64,000 nucleotides of DNA, taken from Pedobacter helvus (GTDB lineage: Bacteria > Bacteroidota > Bacteroidia > Sphingobacteriales > Sphingobacteriaceae). The notes beneath the pieces are model-generated. The model made no database searches. It saw only the letters and a list, made by a program, of their open reading frames with translations, and had not been told where the DNA came from. The DNA is taken from assembly GCF_005925325.1 (NCBI RefSeq), contig NZ_SRMP01000001.1:1054001-1118000 (forward strand), read 5' to 3'. A program made the position numbers and the translations under genes. This document shows, in pieces, positions 44,372 through 54,497 of this stretch; position 1 is the stretch's first letter; each line of letters starts with the position of its first letter.

Positions 44372-46339
44372 ATGAAATTTAAATACCTTTTTATTTTGCT
44401 TCTTATAGGCTCATTTTTACAGGCTTGCAGTCAGAAAAATGAACCACAAACGGTAGAAGCTAAAAAATACATAGCCACCTTACAAGCGATGAAATATGAT
44501 GAGTTGAAAAGCGAATTGAAAAAAGATACAGCGCTACTCAATAAGCTCATCAAAACATCGACTTTTACTTTGCAACTGACCTCACATTTTTCTTCGGGCG
44601 AGAAAAGTGCGGTAGAAAAATCGGTGCCAGAATTTGATATCAACCACAACCAAGCTAAAATCACAGAGCTTTTTAATGACTATTGTAAGCATCTATCGTT
44701 TGAGCAGAATTTTAGCGATAATGCTAACAGCGAAAATTTTAGCCTTTACGGACAAGGTTTATTTAGATACGAAAGCAGGTTTTATTTAACCGACGACGAC
44801 CACATTATTAAGGAAAAAGACAGCTTGTTTAAACCTTACATCCCGAGTGTGATTACTAACGAAAAGGCTTACTTTTTTAGGGGCAAAAAAATAGCAAAAG
44901 CTGATATCGGGATGAAGAGAATTGATAGCATTGAGGCTGATTTGAGTTTGAAACTGCCGACTGATTTTGAGAAACTCTCCATCGAAAAATCTGATAAAAC
45001 TGTTGAGTATAAAGATGATAAGATTGAAATAGAAAGCATAAAAGAAAACTTGGCTCAGCTAAAAGTACCAATTGCTTTATATAGCGAAATTATTGGTTAT
45101 CAAGCTACAAATGGTAAAAATTTGAGAATGAATACCAGTGCGTTAAGTAGTACGCCAATGTTATCAATCGACAAAAAGGTACAGGAAAGTTTAAAGGAAT
45201 TGCTTGCGATTTTTACCGAGGTGCTGAAAGAAAATGATGAGAAAAATGCCAAAGGAAAACTCAATAAGATTAACCAAAATCATTTGGATGCCAAAGTAAA
45301 TATGACAGAATTTGATGCTTCGCTTGATAAACTCTCTAAAGATAAAGCTAAAGTTGAAGAGTTGGGCGATGTTGGTTTGTACAATGAAATTGCCAATGCA
45401 AGCAAAAAAGTACTCGGTGTGCGAACACAATTTGTGCTGGTAGAATTTCCTGACGACATTAAAAATATTGATGTTTTTGTAGCGACAAAATCTACCTTAT
45501 TGCAAAACAAAAAGATGGTAAAATATGGCAATCATTATTTAAACCCCAAATATTTTGATGAAAGCAAACCGAACATCGTTTTTTATAGTCATGAAAATGG
45601 ACGGAAATTTGGCATAAGCAACCGAGATGGCGAAACGATTATTAAACCAACTTTTGGCGAATTGAGACAGCTTGCTAACGAATATTTTATGGGTGACGAG
45701 AAGTTGTATTGGTTAAACGTTGCTGATAAAAAGATGGTTGCCTTGCCACAGTACAAAAATTTTGTACAAAGTTTAAAACCTGGTTACGATGTTTTTGAGA
45801 AAACCGTTGGCGAAGATGATAAGTATGGCGTGGTGCTTAACCGCGATAAAACAATTCTGCCTTTTGCGTATTATCAGATTGAAAAACATGACAATTTTAT
45901 TATTGCCAGCAAAACACACAACCTTGATGAGCTTTATGATTTAAACTTTAAAAAGTTACCGAATAAAGGCATTCAAAATATTCGTACGGTAGATAACTTT
46001 ATTGCTTCTGATATTAAATTTCCGGCAATTTTTGTAGGCGAAGATATCAATAAGAAAAAAGCCCTGGTTGATAAAAATTTGAACTTGCTAACTAGCTTTA
46101 AATACGAATTTATCAGTCCGTTTTTTAGTGTAAACAACTACTACATCGCCGGGGTTAGAACCGCCGATGGAAGCAATTACTGGTATGGGATTATTGATAC
46201 AAATGGCAAAGAGGTAGTGCCGTTTATCTTTTGCAACATCAGCGAAGAGTTTGATAAAAACGGTAAGTTGAAATTCTGTTTAAAAGACAAAAAAGAAGCA
46301 ATGGATTTTAAAGCTTTTCTGCAGAAGTATAAAAAATAG
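44372..46339 (+). CDS. Large lipoprotein with WG repeats
   Basis: 655 aa with a lipobox at C19 (LQAC). The N-terminal two thirds are helical and charged, with a coiled-coil stretch near 290-340. From about 405 on there are WG-type units: GRKFGISNRDGETIIKPTFG, DDKYGVVLNRDKTILPFAYY, and YWYGIIDTNGKEVVPFIF. WG repeats form beta structures of unknown role and recur next to immunity genes. The protein probably faces the periplasm or the outside. Confidence 0.7.
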   Translation: MKFKYLFILLLIGSFLQACSQKNEPQTVEAKKYIATLQAMKYDELKSELKKDTALLNKLIKTSTFTLQLTSHFSSGEKSAVEKSVPEFDINHNQAKITELFNDYCKHLSFEQNFSDNANSENFSLYGQGLFRYESRFYLTDDDHIIKEKDSLFKPYIPSVITNEKAYFFRGKKIAKADIGMKRIDSIEADLSLKLPTDFEKLSIEKSDKTVEYKDDKIEIESIKENLAQLKVPIALYSEIIGYQATNGKNLRMNTSALSSTPMLSIDKKVQESLKELLAIFTEVLKENDEKNAKGKLNKINQNHLDAKVNMTEFDASLDKLSKDKAKVEELGDVGLYNEIANASKKVLGVRTQFVLVEFPDDIKNIDVFVATKSTLLQNKKMVKYGNHYLNPKYFDESKPNIVFYSHENGRKFGISNRDGETIIKPTFGELRQLANEYFMGDEKLYWLNVADKKMVALPQYKNFVQSLKPGYDVFEKTVGEDDKYGVVLNRDKTILPFAYYQIEKHDNFIIASKTHNLDELYDLNFKKLPNKGIQNIRTVDNFIASDIKFPAIFVGEDINKKKALVDKNLNLLTSFKYEFISPFFSVNNYYIAGVRTADGSNYWYGIIDTNGKEVVPFIFCNISEEFDKNGKLKFCLKDKKEAMDFKAFLQKYKK

Positions 46340-46382
46340 TCGGCTTTTGTTTGTTTAAAGCTGGCACAAAATAGTTTAGGTT

Positions 46383-48170
46383 ATGAAGAAACTTATTTTC
46401 CTTGCACTCTTATTTTTAGAAAAATCGGTATCAGCTCAAAATACAATGACATTAAGTGGATTTTTTCAAGAAAACTATCGAACCGTTAAGTTGGGCAAAG
46501 AGGTAGAAAGATTGCTTTTCATCAAAATGAAAGGCCATTTCCAATTACCTCCTTATGATTATGGATATTTCCTAAATCTTACAAAAGAGGATGCACTTAA
46601 AACTGGGTTTAATGACATTGTTGTGCTCCCACTAAACGAAGGTTTTTCTCAGAGCGATAAAGATAAAGTTACCTTAGAATTGGTGCCCTTGAGTGTAAAC
46701 GAACCCACTATCTTTTATACCAAACAAAACAATGTTGATAAAGGGATCAGCTACAATAAAAGGATTTTTGCTAACCCAACGTTAAAGGATACGGTAAGTT
46801 GGGATGAAATTACCAATTCGGATTTCCATTACACCAAACAGTGGATAGATAACCTGGATAACGAAAAGGAAGTAACACTTAAAAGCTATATAATTTACCA
46901 TACTGATAAAGGCAGTGGCAGTCATGTGCAGTTTTCGAAAATAAAAATGAAAGAACTGGCGCAAGAACGCCTGCACCGTGTTTCGATTTTATTTGACATT
47001 GTAGAAGATGAAATTTGGACCAAAAAGCAATGGCAAGATTGGTTTGAGAAAACAATTAACTATCAGGAACCTACTTTAAAAGACTGTAACGCTGGCAATT
47101 ACAGCATTAGCAATATTTATAAGTATGATGATGGTAATACCATGCTTTTCGACACCGATACTATTACCAACAAAGTTTTTGCTATTCAATCCTTACCTTA
47201 TAATGTAGATCAGTTTAAAGATCGACAAATGGTAATCATCGATAGTTTAAAATATCACAAATACGATTATTATCGCGACGACCAAAAGCAAACCCACAAT
47301 GTTAGGGCGTTTGAAAGTATAAATAACAGCCTTTATTTTGTAGATTTCTATGGCAATTGGAGTGCTTACGAATATGATTTAGCCAGTGATCAGTATAATT
47401 TTAAGGAAAAAAAGCAAATTGTTCTGCCCGAAATTACAGGCAAAAGAATTGATTATTATGTAAGCCATTTACAAACCAACGAGAACCTGATGTTCGCCAT
47501 CATTGGTAATGAAAAGTCGAAAGAATTCCAAGTGGCTACATTAAAAACACAAACCGGCGAAACCCTAAAAGTGAAATCTTTAAAAGATTTACTGGCGTCT
47601 ACAGGCGTGAATTTTACGAAGACCTTAGAAATCGTTCATTTAAAATATGGCTTAAAAAGCAGTGTCGATTTTGTTTTCGGCATTAAACAAGGCGATGATT
47701 ATTTTCTGGTAAAAACCAATAGCGATTTAACTGAGACAAAACTGATTAAAGCAACGAAAGAAATAAGTGGCGCAACGATATTTGTTAAAGATAAAACCAT
47801 CGATGTGCTTAAATCAGATCGATCGGTGTTGTATAAAATGTCTTTTGATGCAGATTTAAAAACGATGGTAAGCAACCAGCACCAAGTGTTTGAAGATTGG
47901 TATTACGATGAAGACGGAATTGTTGTTTACGATGGCTTGAATTATAAACTGTTCGCACCATATAGCTTATCTCAATACTCAGGTATTAATTTGCTTACTT
48001 TAAATGAGAAATTGGAAACAATAAAAACGCAATGCGTTTATCAGTTTCTACCTTTAGAAGAACCCGAATATAACAACATGATCCATTTGCAATATGCAAC
48101 CAAACAAAATGAAGATTGGTTGTTGTTATTTCGCCATGAAAGTACTTTGAGGTATGCAAAAGTGAGGTAG
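46383..48170 (+). CDS. Exported protein, probable beta-propeller-like, unknown
   Basis: 595 aa with a signal peptide ending VSAQ. The long mature part is made of repeating beta segments (NNSLYFVDFYGNWSAYEYDL, then DDYFLVKTNSDLTETKLIK), which suggests a propeller-like or repeat fold, but no named family fits. It lies 43 nt after the WG lipoprotein and is likely co-transcribed. Confidence 0.55.
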   Translation: MKKLIFLALLFLEKSVSAQNTMTLSGFFQENYRTVKLGKEVERLLFIKMKGHFQLPPYDYGYFLNLTKEDALKTGFNDIVVLPLNEGFSQSDKDKVTLELVPLSVNEPTIFYTKQNNVDKGISYNKRIFANPTLKDTVSWDEITNSDFHYTKQWIDNLDNEKEVTLKSYIIYHTDKGSGSHVQFSKIKMKELAQERLHRVSILFDIVEDEIWTKKQWQDWFEKTINYQEPTLKDCNAGNYSISNIYKYDDGNTMLFDTDTITNKVFAIQSLPYNVDQFKDRQMVIIDSLKYHKYDYYRDDQKQTHNVRAFESINNSLYFVDFYGNWSAYEYDLASDQYNFKEKKQIVLPEITGKRIDYYVSHLQTNENLMFAIIGNEKSKEFQVATLKTQTGETLKVKSLKDLLASTGVNFTKTLEIVHLKYGLKSSVDFVFGIKQGDDYFLVKTNSDLTETKLIKATKEISGATIFVKDKTIDVLKSDRSVLYKMSFDADLKTMVSNQHQVFEDWYYDEDGIVVYDGLNYKLFAPYSLSQYSGINLLTLNEKLETIKTQCVYQFLPLEEPEYNNMIHLQYATKQNEDWLLLFRHESTLRYAKVR

Positions 48171-48254
48171 ATTAAGCTTAATTTAACTTGGCCTTTAGGC
48201 ACTAGAAGAAAAATAAAGCTATCCAAATTATATAGAAATATTATACGGCTCCTT

Positions 48255-48757
48255 ATGAATAACTACCCAAAAGAATCGACGACTTTCAAAACAAACTAGC
48301 CAGTCTGGCAGGGATAGAGAACGTATGCAGCGGCATAGACCATTTAGAAACAGTAAAAGATACCGATTTGGGCTTTCTAGAATTATCGCATCTGCCTATT
48401 GCAACCCTTTTAAGAACTAGCGGAGGTCTGCCAGATGAGGTAATGCTCCAATTTGAATTTACCATAGATAAATCTCCAGAAAGCATTAACACCATGGAGT
48501 TCCTATCGTGGTTTGTTCGTGATCAGGCAAAAAGTGGAAGGAAAATTCAACTTCGAACTTTTGCATTGCCTCCACAAGGTCCTTTCGGAGTTCAATTAGG
48601 TACCACCCTAAAATTCCACATCGATTATTTTTTAATAGAACCATCAGGAAACTTGCAGTTCATTTTAGATAAGGTATCAGAACTATTGCAATCCTTGGAT
48701 TACAGCATTAATATTTATCAAATCCCAAAAAAATTAAACCATTTAACGGATAAATGA
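48255..48757 (+). pseudogene. Frameshifted cytoplasmic protein, unknown
   Basis: The ATG at 48255 opens MNNYPKESTTFKTN and stops. The next frame, from just after a stop near 48262, reads LPKRIDDFQNKLASLAGIEN and on without break to 48757 (ending PKKLNHLTDK), but has no ATG until far downstream. One missing base in the CCC run near 48266 would join MNNYP to KRIDDFQ and make a protein of about 167 aa. If translation starts at a TTG at 48368, a 129-aa product remains. Confidence 0.55.
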
Positions 48758-48949
48758 CAAACAAATTTGCCTATCAGCTCACCCTTAAAATCACACTAGT
48801 TTAACCTGGTCCATTTTGCAATATGTCAACAGAAGACGTCAAAATTGATCGTTGCTGCTTCGCTTTATAGTTAAGTTAAAGCATGTAAAGTTGGAGCAAA
48901 GGAGCGCAGTTACCCCATACATTATAGTCGAAAAACCTTCAAATCCCTA

Positions 48950-49006
48950 CGAATGATAATTTATACCCAGCGAATTATAATTAGCTCAATTTTCTATAAA
49001 TTTTAG
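48950..49006 (+). promoter_or_regulatory. Tandem 21-bp operator and promoter, site D
   Basis: CGAATGATAA (48950) and CGAATTATAA (48971) are 21 bp apart; AATTTTAG (48999-49006) is at the short spacing. The gene at 49067 begins 60 nt on, and some 16 genes follow on the same strand with no further operator until site H. The rest of 48758-49066 holds no gene. Confidence 0.65.
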
Positions 49007-49066
49007 AGGTAGATTTAAGTATCAAAAAGGTAACATCTTTTTGCATAGTAAAAATAACGAGGACTA

Positions 49067-49945
49067 ATGAAAGGGATATTGTCAAAGTTTGCTGTTTTTA
49101 AACTTACCAATGTTGGCAGATTTGCGTATACCTTTGTTTTGATCCTTAGTTTTTCTTCTTGCGGAGATCATATCCAACGAGAAAAGGATAAGTATCCCAA
49201 CATTCCTGAGTTTCCAAAATTCGGCGAAAATAAACTGATGCTGAAGGAGCTTGAGGTAGCTACTGTAGAATATAAAAATCATCAGTCGGCTGAGGTTGAT
49301 GGACATGATTTAGTAATTCACACGGAGGATTATTTTTATTACCTCGAGACAAATCAGTCGTTGTTTGTGCTCACAGGATATCGTGAAGCAGTTGAACCTG
49401 GCAACGAGTTTCCGGCTAAAAACTTTGTGCAATTAATCAGAGTAAATGCAGGAAAAGTGGAAAAATTAAACTGGTCGGAAGTTGCAAAGGCTGAACTAAG
49501 GCCATTGAATAATGATCAATATATCAGTATTGGAAGTAAGACTTTTGATATTCAATCGCCTCGGTTGACTTTTAGCGATGCTAAACCATTTGAAAACGAT
49601 AGCACTGATTTTAGTTCCTGGAATTTTGCTAGTCGTTCAGGTGGCGATTACTATAAAATTTTCGACAACACTTTTGTAAAAGAATTTGATCGAGTGACCA
49701 TCGGCTCTGCCAGCCGTTTATCCGGCGGTTTAAATAACGGACTTAACTATACTTATGATCCTATTCCTTTGGTTTATTATGAGTTTAATTTGGATGGTAA
49801 AACTGGCAAAACGAAAATCAATTTTGATGAACAAGAGCCTCCGTTATTAATAAAAATAGCAAACAAGGTCTATTGCGTCACTTACAGCAGTGAGTTAAAG
49901 TTTAAATACGAAGTTAAACACTATCACATTGGCCTTTTAGAATAA
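49067..49945 (+). CDS. Lipoprotein with a DKYPxxPxFPK motif
   Basis: 292 aa. The lipobox at C32 (FSSC) is unusually far in, so a start further downstream is possible, but none is an ATG. Right after the lipid anchor comes DKYPNIPEFPK, a motif shared with the gene at 56192 (DKYPDVPYFPK) and weakly with 62961 (DKHPDV). The remainder is beta-rich with a repeated Tyr/Asp pattern. Function unknown. Confidence 0.6.
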   Translation: MKGILSKFAVFKLTNVGRFAYTFVLILSFSSCGDHIQREKDKYPNIPEFPKFGENKLMLKELEVATVEYKNHQSAEVDGHDLVIHTEDYFYYLETNQSLFVLTGYREAVEPGNEFPAKNFVQLIRVNAGKVEKLNWSEVAKAELRPLNNDQYISIGSKTFDIQSPRLTFSDAKPFENDSTDFSSWNFASRSGGDYYKIFDNTFVKEFDRVTIGSASRLSGGLNNGLNYTYDPIPLVYYEFNLDGKTGKTKINFDEQEPPLLIKIANKVYCVTYSSELKFKYEVKHYHIGLLE

Positions 49946-49950
49946 TCATC

Positions 49951-50553
49951 ATGAAAAAATTAATATTACTTGCAACTATATTGGGTTTACACTTATCTGC
50001 TTTCGCACAAGATATGCTGATAAAAGACATCGATTTTGATGGAAGAAAGGACAGTATTTACATCGATCAAAAAGAATGGAAAATTGTATGTCGTTTATCT
50101 ACCCAGAACTTTAGAAAGATAAAAAGTAAAAAAATAGAAACTTCAGGAGATAATACCTATTTGAAACCTAAAAAAAATGGTTTCGAAATTGCAGTCAACT
50201 GGATGCGTGCTGGTTATGCCTGTCAGTTTCGATATGAGAAAAACGAAAAACGTATTCGGTTAATTGGTATTTCGGAGTACGCTTTCGGCAACGCCGCTAA
50301 CGACGGCAGTGGTGAGGCCAGTGTGAATTTACTTACGGGCGACTACATTGGCAATTGGCATTACTTCGATCATTTGGCTAATAATGAAAAGGGCGAGTTG
50401 GTAAAAATTCCAACCATTAAGGCGAAAATGCCAATCAAAAAAATCTATTTAGAGGATTTTGATGAAAGTCAATATTATGCCGTTTCTGAGAAATTTGGTC
50501 CATTGGTAGAGAAGCGAAAAAACGCAGAAAAAGCTAGAAGAAGTAAACGTTAA
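49951..50553 (+). CDS. Exported protein with an FG-GAP-like loop
   Basis: 200 aa with a signal peptide ending AFAQ. The mature N-terminus KDIDFDGRKDSIYIDQ has the D-x-D-x-D-G-x-x-D loop of FG-GAP/VCBS units, then IAVNWMRAGYACQFRYEK and a lysine-rich tail. It is 5 nt after the previous gene and 1 nt before the next. Confidence 0.6.
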   Translation: MKKLILLATILGLHLSAFAQDMLIKDIDFDGRKDSIYIDQKEWKIVCRLSTQNFRKIKSKKIETSGDNTYLKPKKNGFEIAVNWMRAGYACQFRYEKNEKRIRLIGISEYAFGNAANDGSGEASVNLLTGDYIGNWHYFDHLANNEKGELVKIPTIKAKMPIKKIYLEDFDESQYYAVSEKFGPLVEKRKNAEKARRSKR

Positions 50554-50554
50554 A

Positions 50555-51523
50555 ATGATGAAAACAATTATCGCTTTATTTTTCTTTTTAGTTCCGGCCA
50601 GCACCTGTTTTGCACAAAAGTGGATTAATGTTGACCTGGAGGAAACCGAGTACGTTTACGCCACTCGTAAAACCTGTTTAAAGAAAACTGGCGAACCTCT
50701 AAACGGCAATTATGCCATTAAATTTAATCGTTACCAAACCAATTACGAAATTTTTATTGATGGTTTAACAAACGGAGAGTTTAGGGTTTTTAGGCACAAA
50801 AAGTTGGCAGAAAAAGGCGCTTACCAAAATAATTTACGTGTAGGCGAATGGCTTTATTACAATGAAGATGGCACCATTAGACAACGAAGATGGTATGAAA
50901 ATGGTTTGCAGGAAGGTATAGAAACCGAATATGATAACGGACAGGTGGTAAAGACTTCAAGCTATAGCAAAAACCACCTTGAAGGTTGGCAAAAAGTTTA
51001 TTCGTACACCAAACCTCAGGAACTGAAAGAGAAAGCATTTTTTGAGAAGGATCAAAAAACGATAAGCATCAGATATAAGAAAATAGATCGTTTAAATTTT
51101 ACCATTAGCGATAGCTTATTTTATGATGTTAATAGAAAATTGATCTTCAAAAAATCATTTGTTAACGATACACTTTTATTGCAGTTTAAGATTAGTTACG
51201 GTGTTGTTGTCCAAGATCCTTACGACATTAAGAACACAAAAATTGAAGTTTATCATGGAAATAAATTAAACATCGCCTATCTATTTCCAGAGCTTGATAA
51301 ATATGAAACAGAAATGAGAATGCGTGAGTTGCTGGATTACGAATTTGCTTATTATACAGATGTTAAAAAGCCACGATTGCTTGTAAGCGATTTAACCAGA
51401 AGTCACTTTTATACCACTACTTTTTACAGGCTATATCCAGCGGATAACCTGCAATCGGTAATTTACTATAAAGGCGAAGACGATATTTTGCCGGGTTGGT
51501 ATTATAGAGATGTAAATAGATAA
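50555..51523 (+). CDS. Exported MORN-repeat protein of the YwqK type
   Basis: 322 aa with a signal peptide ending CFAQ; starts at 50555 and 50558 are equivalent. Residues about 45-150 form MORN-like units: YEIFIDGLTNGEFRVFR, KGAYQNNLRVGEWLYYNEDG, RRWYENGLQEGIETEYDNG, SYSKNHLEGWQKVY. Databases often name this family a YwqK antitoxin, though direct evidence is thin. The C-terminal half is unrecognised. A broken relative lies at 43461. Confidence 0.75.
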   Translation: MMKTIIALFFFLVPASTCFAQKWINVDLEETEYVYATRKTCLKKTGEPLNGNYAIKFNRYQTNYEIFIDGLTNGEFRVFRHKKLAEKGAYQNNLRVGEWLYYNEDGTIRQRRWYENGLQEGIETEYDNGQVVKTSSYSKNHLEGWQKVYSYTKPQELKEKAFFEKDQKTISIRYKKIDRLNFTISDSLFYDVNRKLIFKKSFVNDTLLLQFKISYGVVVQDPYDIKNTKIEVYHGNKLNIAYLFPELDKYETEMRMRELLDYEFAYYTDVKKPRLLVSDLTRSHFYTTTFYRLYPADNLQSVIYYKGEDDILPGWYYRDVNR

Positions 51524-51534
51524 AATAATAAACC

Positions 51535-51879
51535 ATGTTGATACCTCTTCCAATCATTCTGTTTGTTGTTTTACTGATATTTTCTATCAAAAACGCAAAA
51601 CAAAAAGTAAATGTAAACAAGCATGTTTTAATTAGATTGCTTGTATTGGCGCTCTCTATTGGCTTGATATACTTGTTGTGCTACATTTCTAGCGGTAGAA
51701 AAGGCATACTTGGTGCGTTGTATTTGGGTGCCTATTTTACAGGAGCCTGGATTTTGTATATACTGGTTGAAGCCATTAGTTTCTTTGTAATCAAACGCAA
51801 CCAATTGGCAAACACCAACCTAATCATACTGGCGATTATTGCATTTATTGTAGCCATGGTGGCTGTTCAATTATCTTAA
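51535..51879 (+). CDS. Small three-helix membrane protein, unknown
   Basis: 114 aa: helices near residues 1-17, 28-48, 55-78 and possibly 92-112. It lies 11 nt after the MORN gene and 4 nt before the next. Nothing identifies it. Confidence 0.5.
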   Translation: MLIPLPIILFVVLLIFSIKNAKQKVNVNKHVLIRLLVLALSIGLIYLLCYISSGRKGILGALYLGAYFTGAWILYILVEAISFFVIKRNQLANTNLIILAIIAFIVAMVAVQLS

Positions 51880-51883
51880 TTTA

Positions 51884-53284
51884 ATGATGATGAAAAAAAT
51901 TCTTTCTACCCTTTTTATAATTATCGCACTGGCACCGTCAAAGTCTTGGGCTCAGGAAATTAAGTTTCCAGAAAGTTTCCGTTCAGATCCTACATTATTT
52001 AAAGGAATGAAGCTTGCCGAAATTCCTAAAGACATCCAAACCAAAAATGGTATTAAAAAGAACCCAACTATAATTATTGATGTTGCTAAAACTAAAGGTG
52101 CATTGATAAGTGGTGGTTTAAAAGGTGTAAAATCTATTTACATGGAAATTTGGGCAAACCCAGCAAATAAAAAACTGAATTATGGTTATGAAGTGGCAAA
52201 ATTTGCATCGGTAGTAGATTTAGATCATGTTAAACCTCAATTAAAACCATGGGCTTACGGTGCAATTTTAACCGTTCAAAAGTATCTGATTATCGTAAAG
52301 TGCGTTGGGTCAGAAAATTCAGATGAATATGTGGATAGGATGGTATCTTATTTCCAGCAAAAACTTGGTGCTAAGCTCATTCAAGATAGATTGAAAGAAG
52401 CTAAGGTTGCTGTTACAGAGAATTATGTAAGCAACTTGCCAGCGCCACTTCCGCCAGCCCCAAAAGGCACTTCAATTGCTATAGAGCTGAAGGATTTAGA
52501 GCGGAGAATTGCTACTACAAACGGTCTAGCCTACATTCGTAACCAAAAAAGCCAAAAACTCGGACCAGGAAATTATCGGGCTACAAGCACCTCTCCAGTA
52601 TACGAAACTTTGGAGTTCGCTGTTGATCAAGACAGCTTGCTTGATGGAGATTTCCGTTATCATTATGCGGAAGATTACAGCAAATCGCCTTCTAAAGAAA
52701 GTAAATTAACTTATGATCACGGGGTTTTAACCTCAGAGATTATGTATGCCAACGGCCATTTGCTGATTGCTAAAGATTACTCGGTTGACGTAGTTAAAGA
52801 GGGAGAAGACTACTTAATCACTGTGAAAACATCAATAAAAAAAACTGAAAAGGGAGATAAGGAAGTGGTTACTGTTTTTCGAAATCGCAAACCAATCTCA
52901 AAAATTACGACCAGAGCCGGCGTATCTGTCATTCGAAAAGATTTTGAAAAAGATTATTTAGATGAGTTTAACAGCAAGGGGCAATTGGTAAGAATAGAGA
53001 AGCCTGGTCTTATAGAAAAATACAATAGTGCCGGAGAAGTCATTTATAAAGAAGAATGGTCCGTTGGTAACCATACGGTTTACAAAAACGGGAAACTCAT
53101 TAAAAAAGAAATCCGTGTGAAAGATAAAGAGCAATATTTGGTAACCGAATATGATGAGAGTGGAAAAGTAACTAGTGAACGATTGAAGGGTATTGAAAGT
53201 AACCCAGTAATTGCCGATCCTGATGAATACGAAGATGAATTAACCGAAGCACTGTTTAATTATTACAAGAAGAAAGTGAAATAA
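51884..53284 (+). CDS. Exported protein with a MORN-like C-terminus
   Basis: 466 aa with a signal peptide ending SWAQ. The N-terminal part (about 25-180) is a compact unknown domain; a Pro-rich linker (LPAPLPPAPKG) near 185 separates a second part with strand-turn units such as LDEFNSKGQLVRIEKPG, KYNSAGEVIYKEEWSV and TEYDESGKVTSERL, the pattern of YD/MORN-type repeats. It may belong with the MORN gene at 50555. Confidence 0.6.
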   Translation: MMMKKILSTLFIIIALAPSKSWAQEIKFPESFRSDPTLFKGMKLAEIPKDIQTKNGIKKNPTIIIDVAKTKGALISGGLKGVKSIYMEIWANPANKKLNYGYEVAKFASVVDLDHVKPQLKPWAYGAILTVQKYLIIVKCVGSENSDEYVDRMVSYFQQKLGAKLIQDRLKEAKVAVTENYVSNLPAPLPPAPKGTSIAIELKDLERRIATTNGLAYIRNQKSQKLGPGNYRATSTSPVYETLEFAVDQDSLLDGDFRYHYAEDYSKSPSKESKLTYDHGVLTSEIMYANGHLLIAKDYSVDVVKEGEDYLITVKTSIKKTEKGDKEVVTVFRNRKPISKITTRAGVSVIRKDFEKDYLDEFNSKGQLVRIEKPGLIEKYNSAGEVIYKEEWSVGNHTVYKNGKLIKKEIRVKDKEQYLVTEYDESGKVTSERLKGIESNPVIADPDEYEDELTEALFNYYKKKVK

Positions 53285-53305
53285 ATGCATCAATCGTAAA
53301 ACCTA

Positions 53306-53366
53306 AACCCGACAGTAGCGAACACGAGTGTAGCGAAGTAAAGAGGATGGCGGGACTTTCGGAGCC
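53306..53366. repeat. Interspersed structured repeat, copy 2
   Basis: Partner of 22110-22168. CCCG (53308-53311) pairs with CGGG (53351-53354), where the other copy has CCTG and CAGG. Shared core GACAGTAGCGA and GAGTGTAGCGAA. It separates two groups of genes in the site D unit. Confidence 0.7.
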
Positions 53367-53404
53367 TAAGAACACCGAAACTTGCTTTTCAAAAAATTAA
53401 AAGG

Positions 53405-54484
53405 ATGAAGAAAATGGTAATTTATATCGCAATAATTTTAATAGCATGTGTTGCATTGCAAACCTGTTCTGTGATTAATTTATCGCCGAGTTTGTTATTC
53501 AATAGCGCCAAGTATAAAAAGTTTCCGGAGTTACAAGAAAGTTTAAAATGGGATAACTTTTTGATGATTAGGGCTACTCAAAATAATAACGATGGCATTA
53601 GGTACTATCCTGAAAAGAACTTTTTCTTGATAGCTAGCACTCCTATTTTTATCAAAGTAGATAGCGCAGGCAACAAAGCTTTTGAATTGAAAAACGATAA
53701 AGATTTGAAGTTTTTAGATGCCATCAATTGTTATGTAATTACAGCAAATGGCATTTATGATTTATCTGCAGAAAAACCTGTCGAACAACCTTTTTCGGAG
53801 ATTATAAATGCAGAAAGTAATCTTTCAAACAAAGCATGGGTAGAAGATTTTTTCGGTAAGTTTTACAACTCAGCCGATGTTGTATTGTTCAGTTTGTATC
53901 CCGGCTTGGTCAATAGAGAAGCAGTGTATTTTCGACAAAATGGTAAGTGGATCAAACTTTATACGCCTAAATCTTCGTCGTTTGTTTATGCTGATGGCTC
54001 AACAATAAAATGCAAAATAAACAGGGAGCAAGTTTTGGCCAAATTGCAAGTTGAGCATTTTTTAAAGGATGTAAAAAATGCAACCTATTCGAACGAGTTG
54101 AGGTTTACTGATGCCTACATTACACCTTATAATTCGGACAATTCATTTTTCCCAGACCAAAAATTGGAATATGTAAGCAAAGCGAAATTAAAAACATTGG
54201 CTTTTACGAAAGAAACCTACACTACCGAAGGTTATTTTAATCCGGGTATTCCCAACCAGTTTTATGGCATGGTCTATTATAATTTAGAGATTGATAATAC
54301 AGTTTTGAATTTTAAAACTGTGGCGAGCAAGGCTTCTTTTGGAGGCCAGATAGAAACATATTTGCATTTATTTGAATTACCAGCTAAATATGCTACTAAA
54401 AGCAACGTACGCTTTTTAACCTACGATTATAGCACCAATTTCCACGAAAACAAGAAAAAGGGTGTGTACATTATAAAGAATTAA
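53405..54484 (+). CDS. Lipoprotein, unknown
   Basis: 359 aa with a probable lipobox at C21 (LQTC); C15 is an alternative. The mature protein is beta-rich, with KNFFLIASTPIFIKVDSAGN and ITANGIYDLSAEKPVEQPF like propeller blades. It resembles the lipoprotein at 59813 in size and general build. Function unknown. Confidence 0.55.
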   Translation: MKKMVIYIAIILIACVALQTCSVINLSPSLLFNSAKYKKFPELQESLKWDNFLMIRATQNNNDGIRYYPEKNFFLIASTPIFIKVDSAGNKAFELKNDKDLKFLDAINCYVITANGIYDLSAEKPVEQPFSEIINAESNLSNKAWVEDFFGKFYNSADVVLFSLYPGLVNREAVYFRQNGKWIKLYTPKSSSFVYADGSTIKCKINREQVLAKLQVEHFLKDVKNATYSNELRFTDAYITPYNSDNSFFPDQKLEYVSKAKLKTLAFTKETYTTEGYFNPGIPNQFYGMVYYNLEIDNTVLNFKTVASKASFGGQIETYLHLFELPAKYATKSNVRFLTYDYSTNFHENKKKGVYIIKN

Positions 54485-54497
54485 CAAAATCAGTTTT

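Noticed and set aside
50555..51523. The YwqK-type protein as the antitoxin of a toxin-antitoxin pair
   Set aside because: It has a signal peptide and no toxin gene beside it; the database name for the family is not evidence of such a role.
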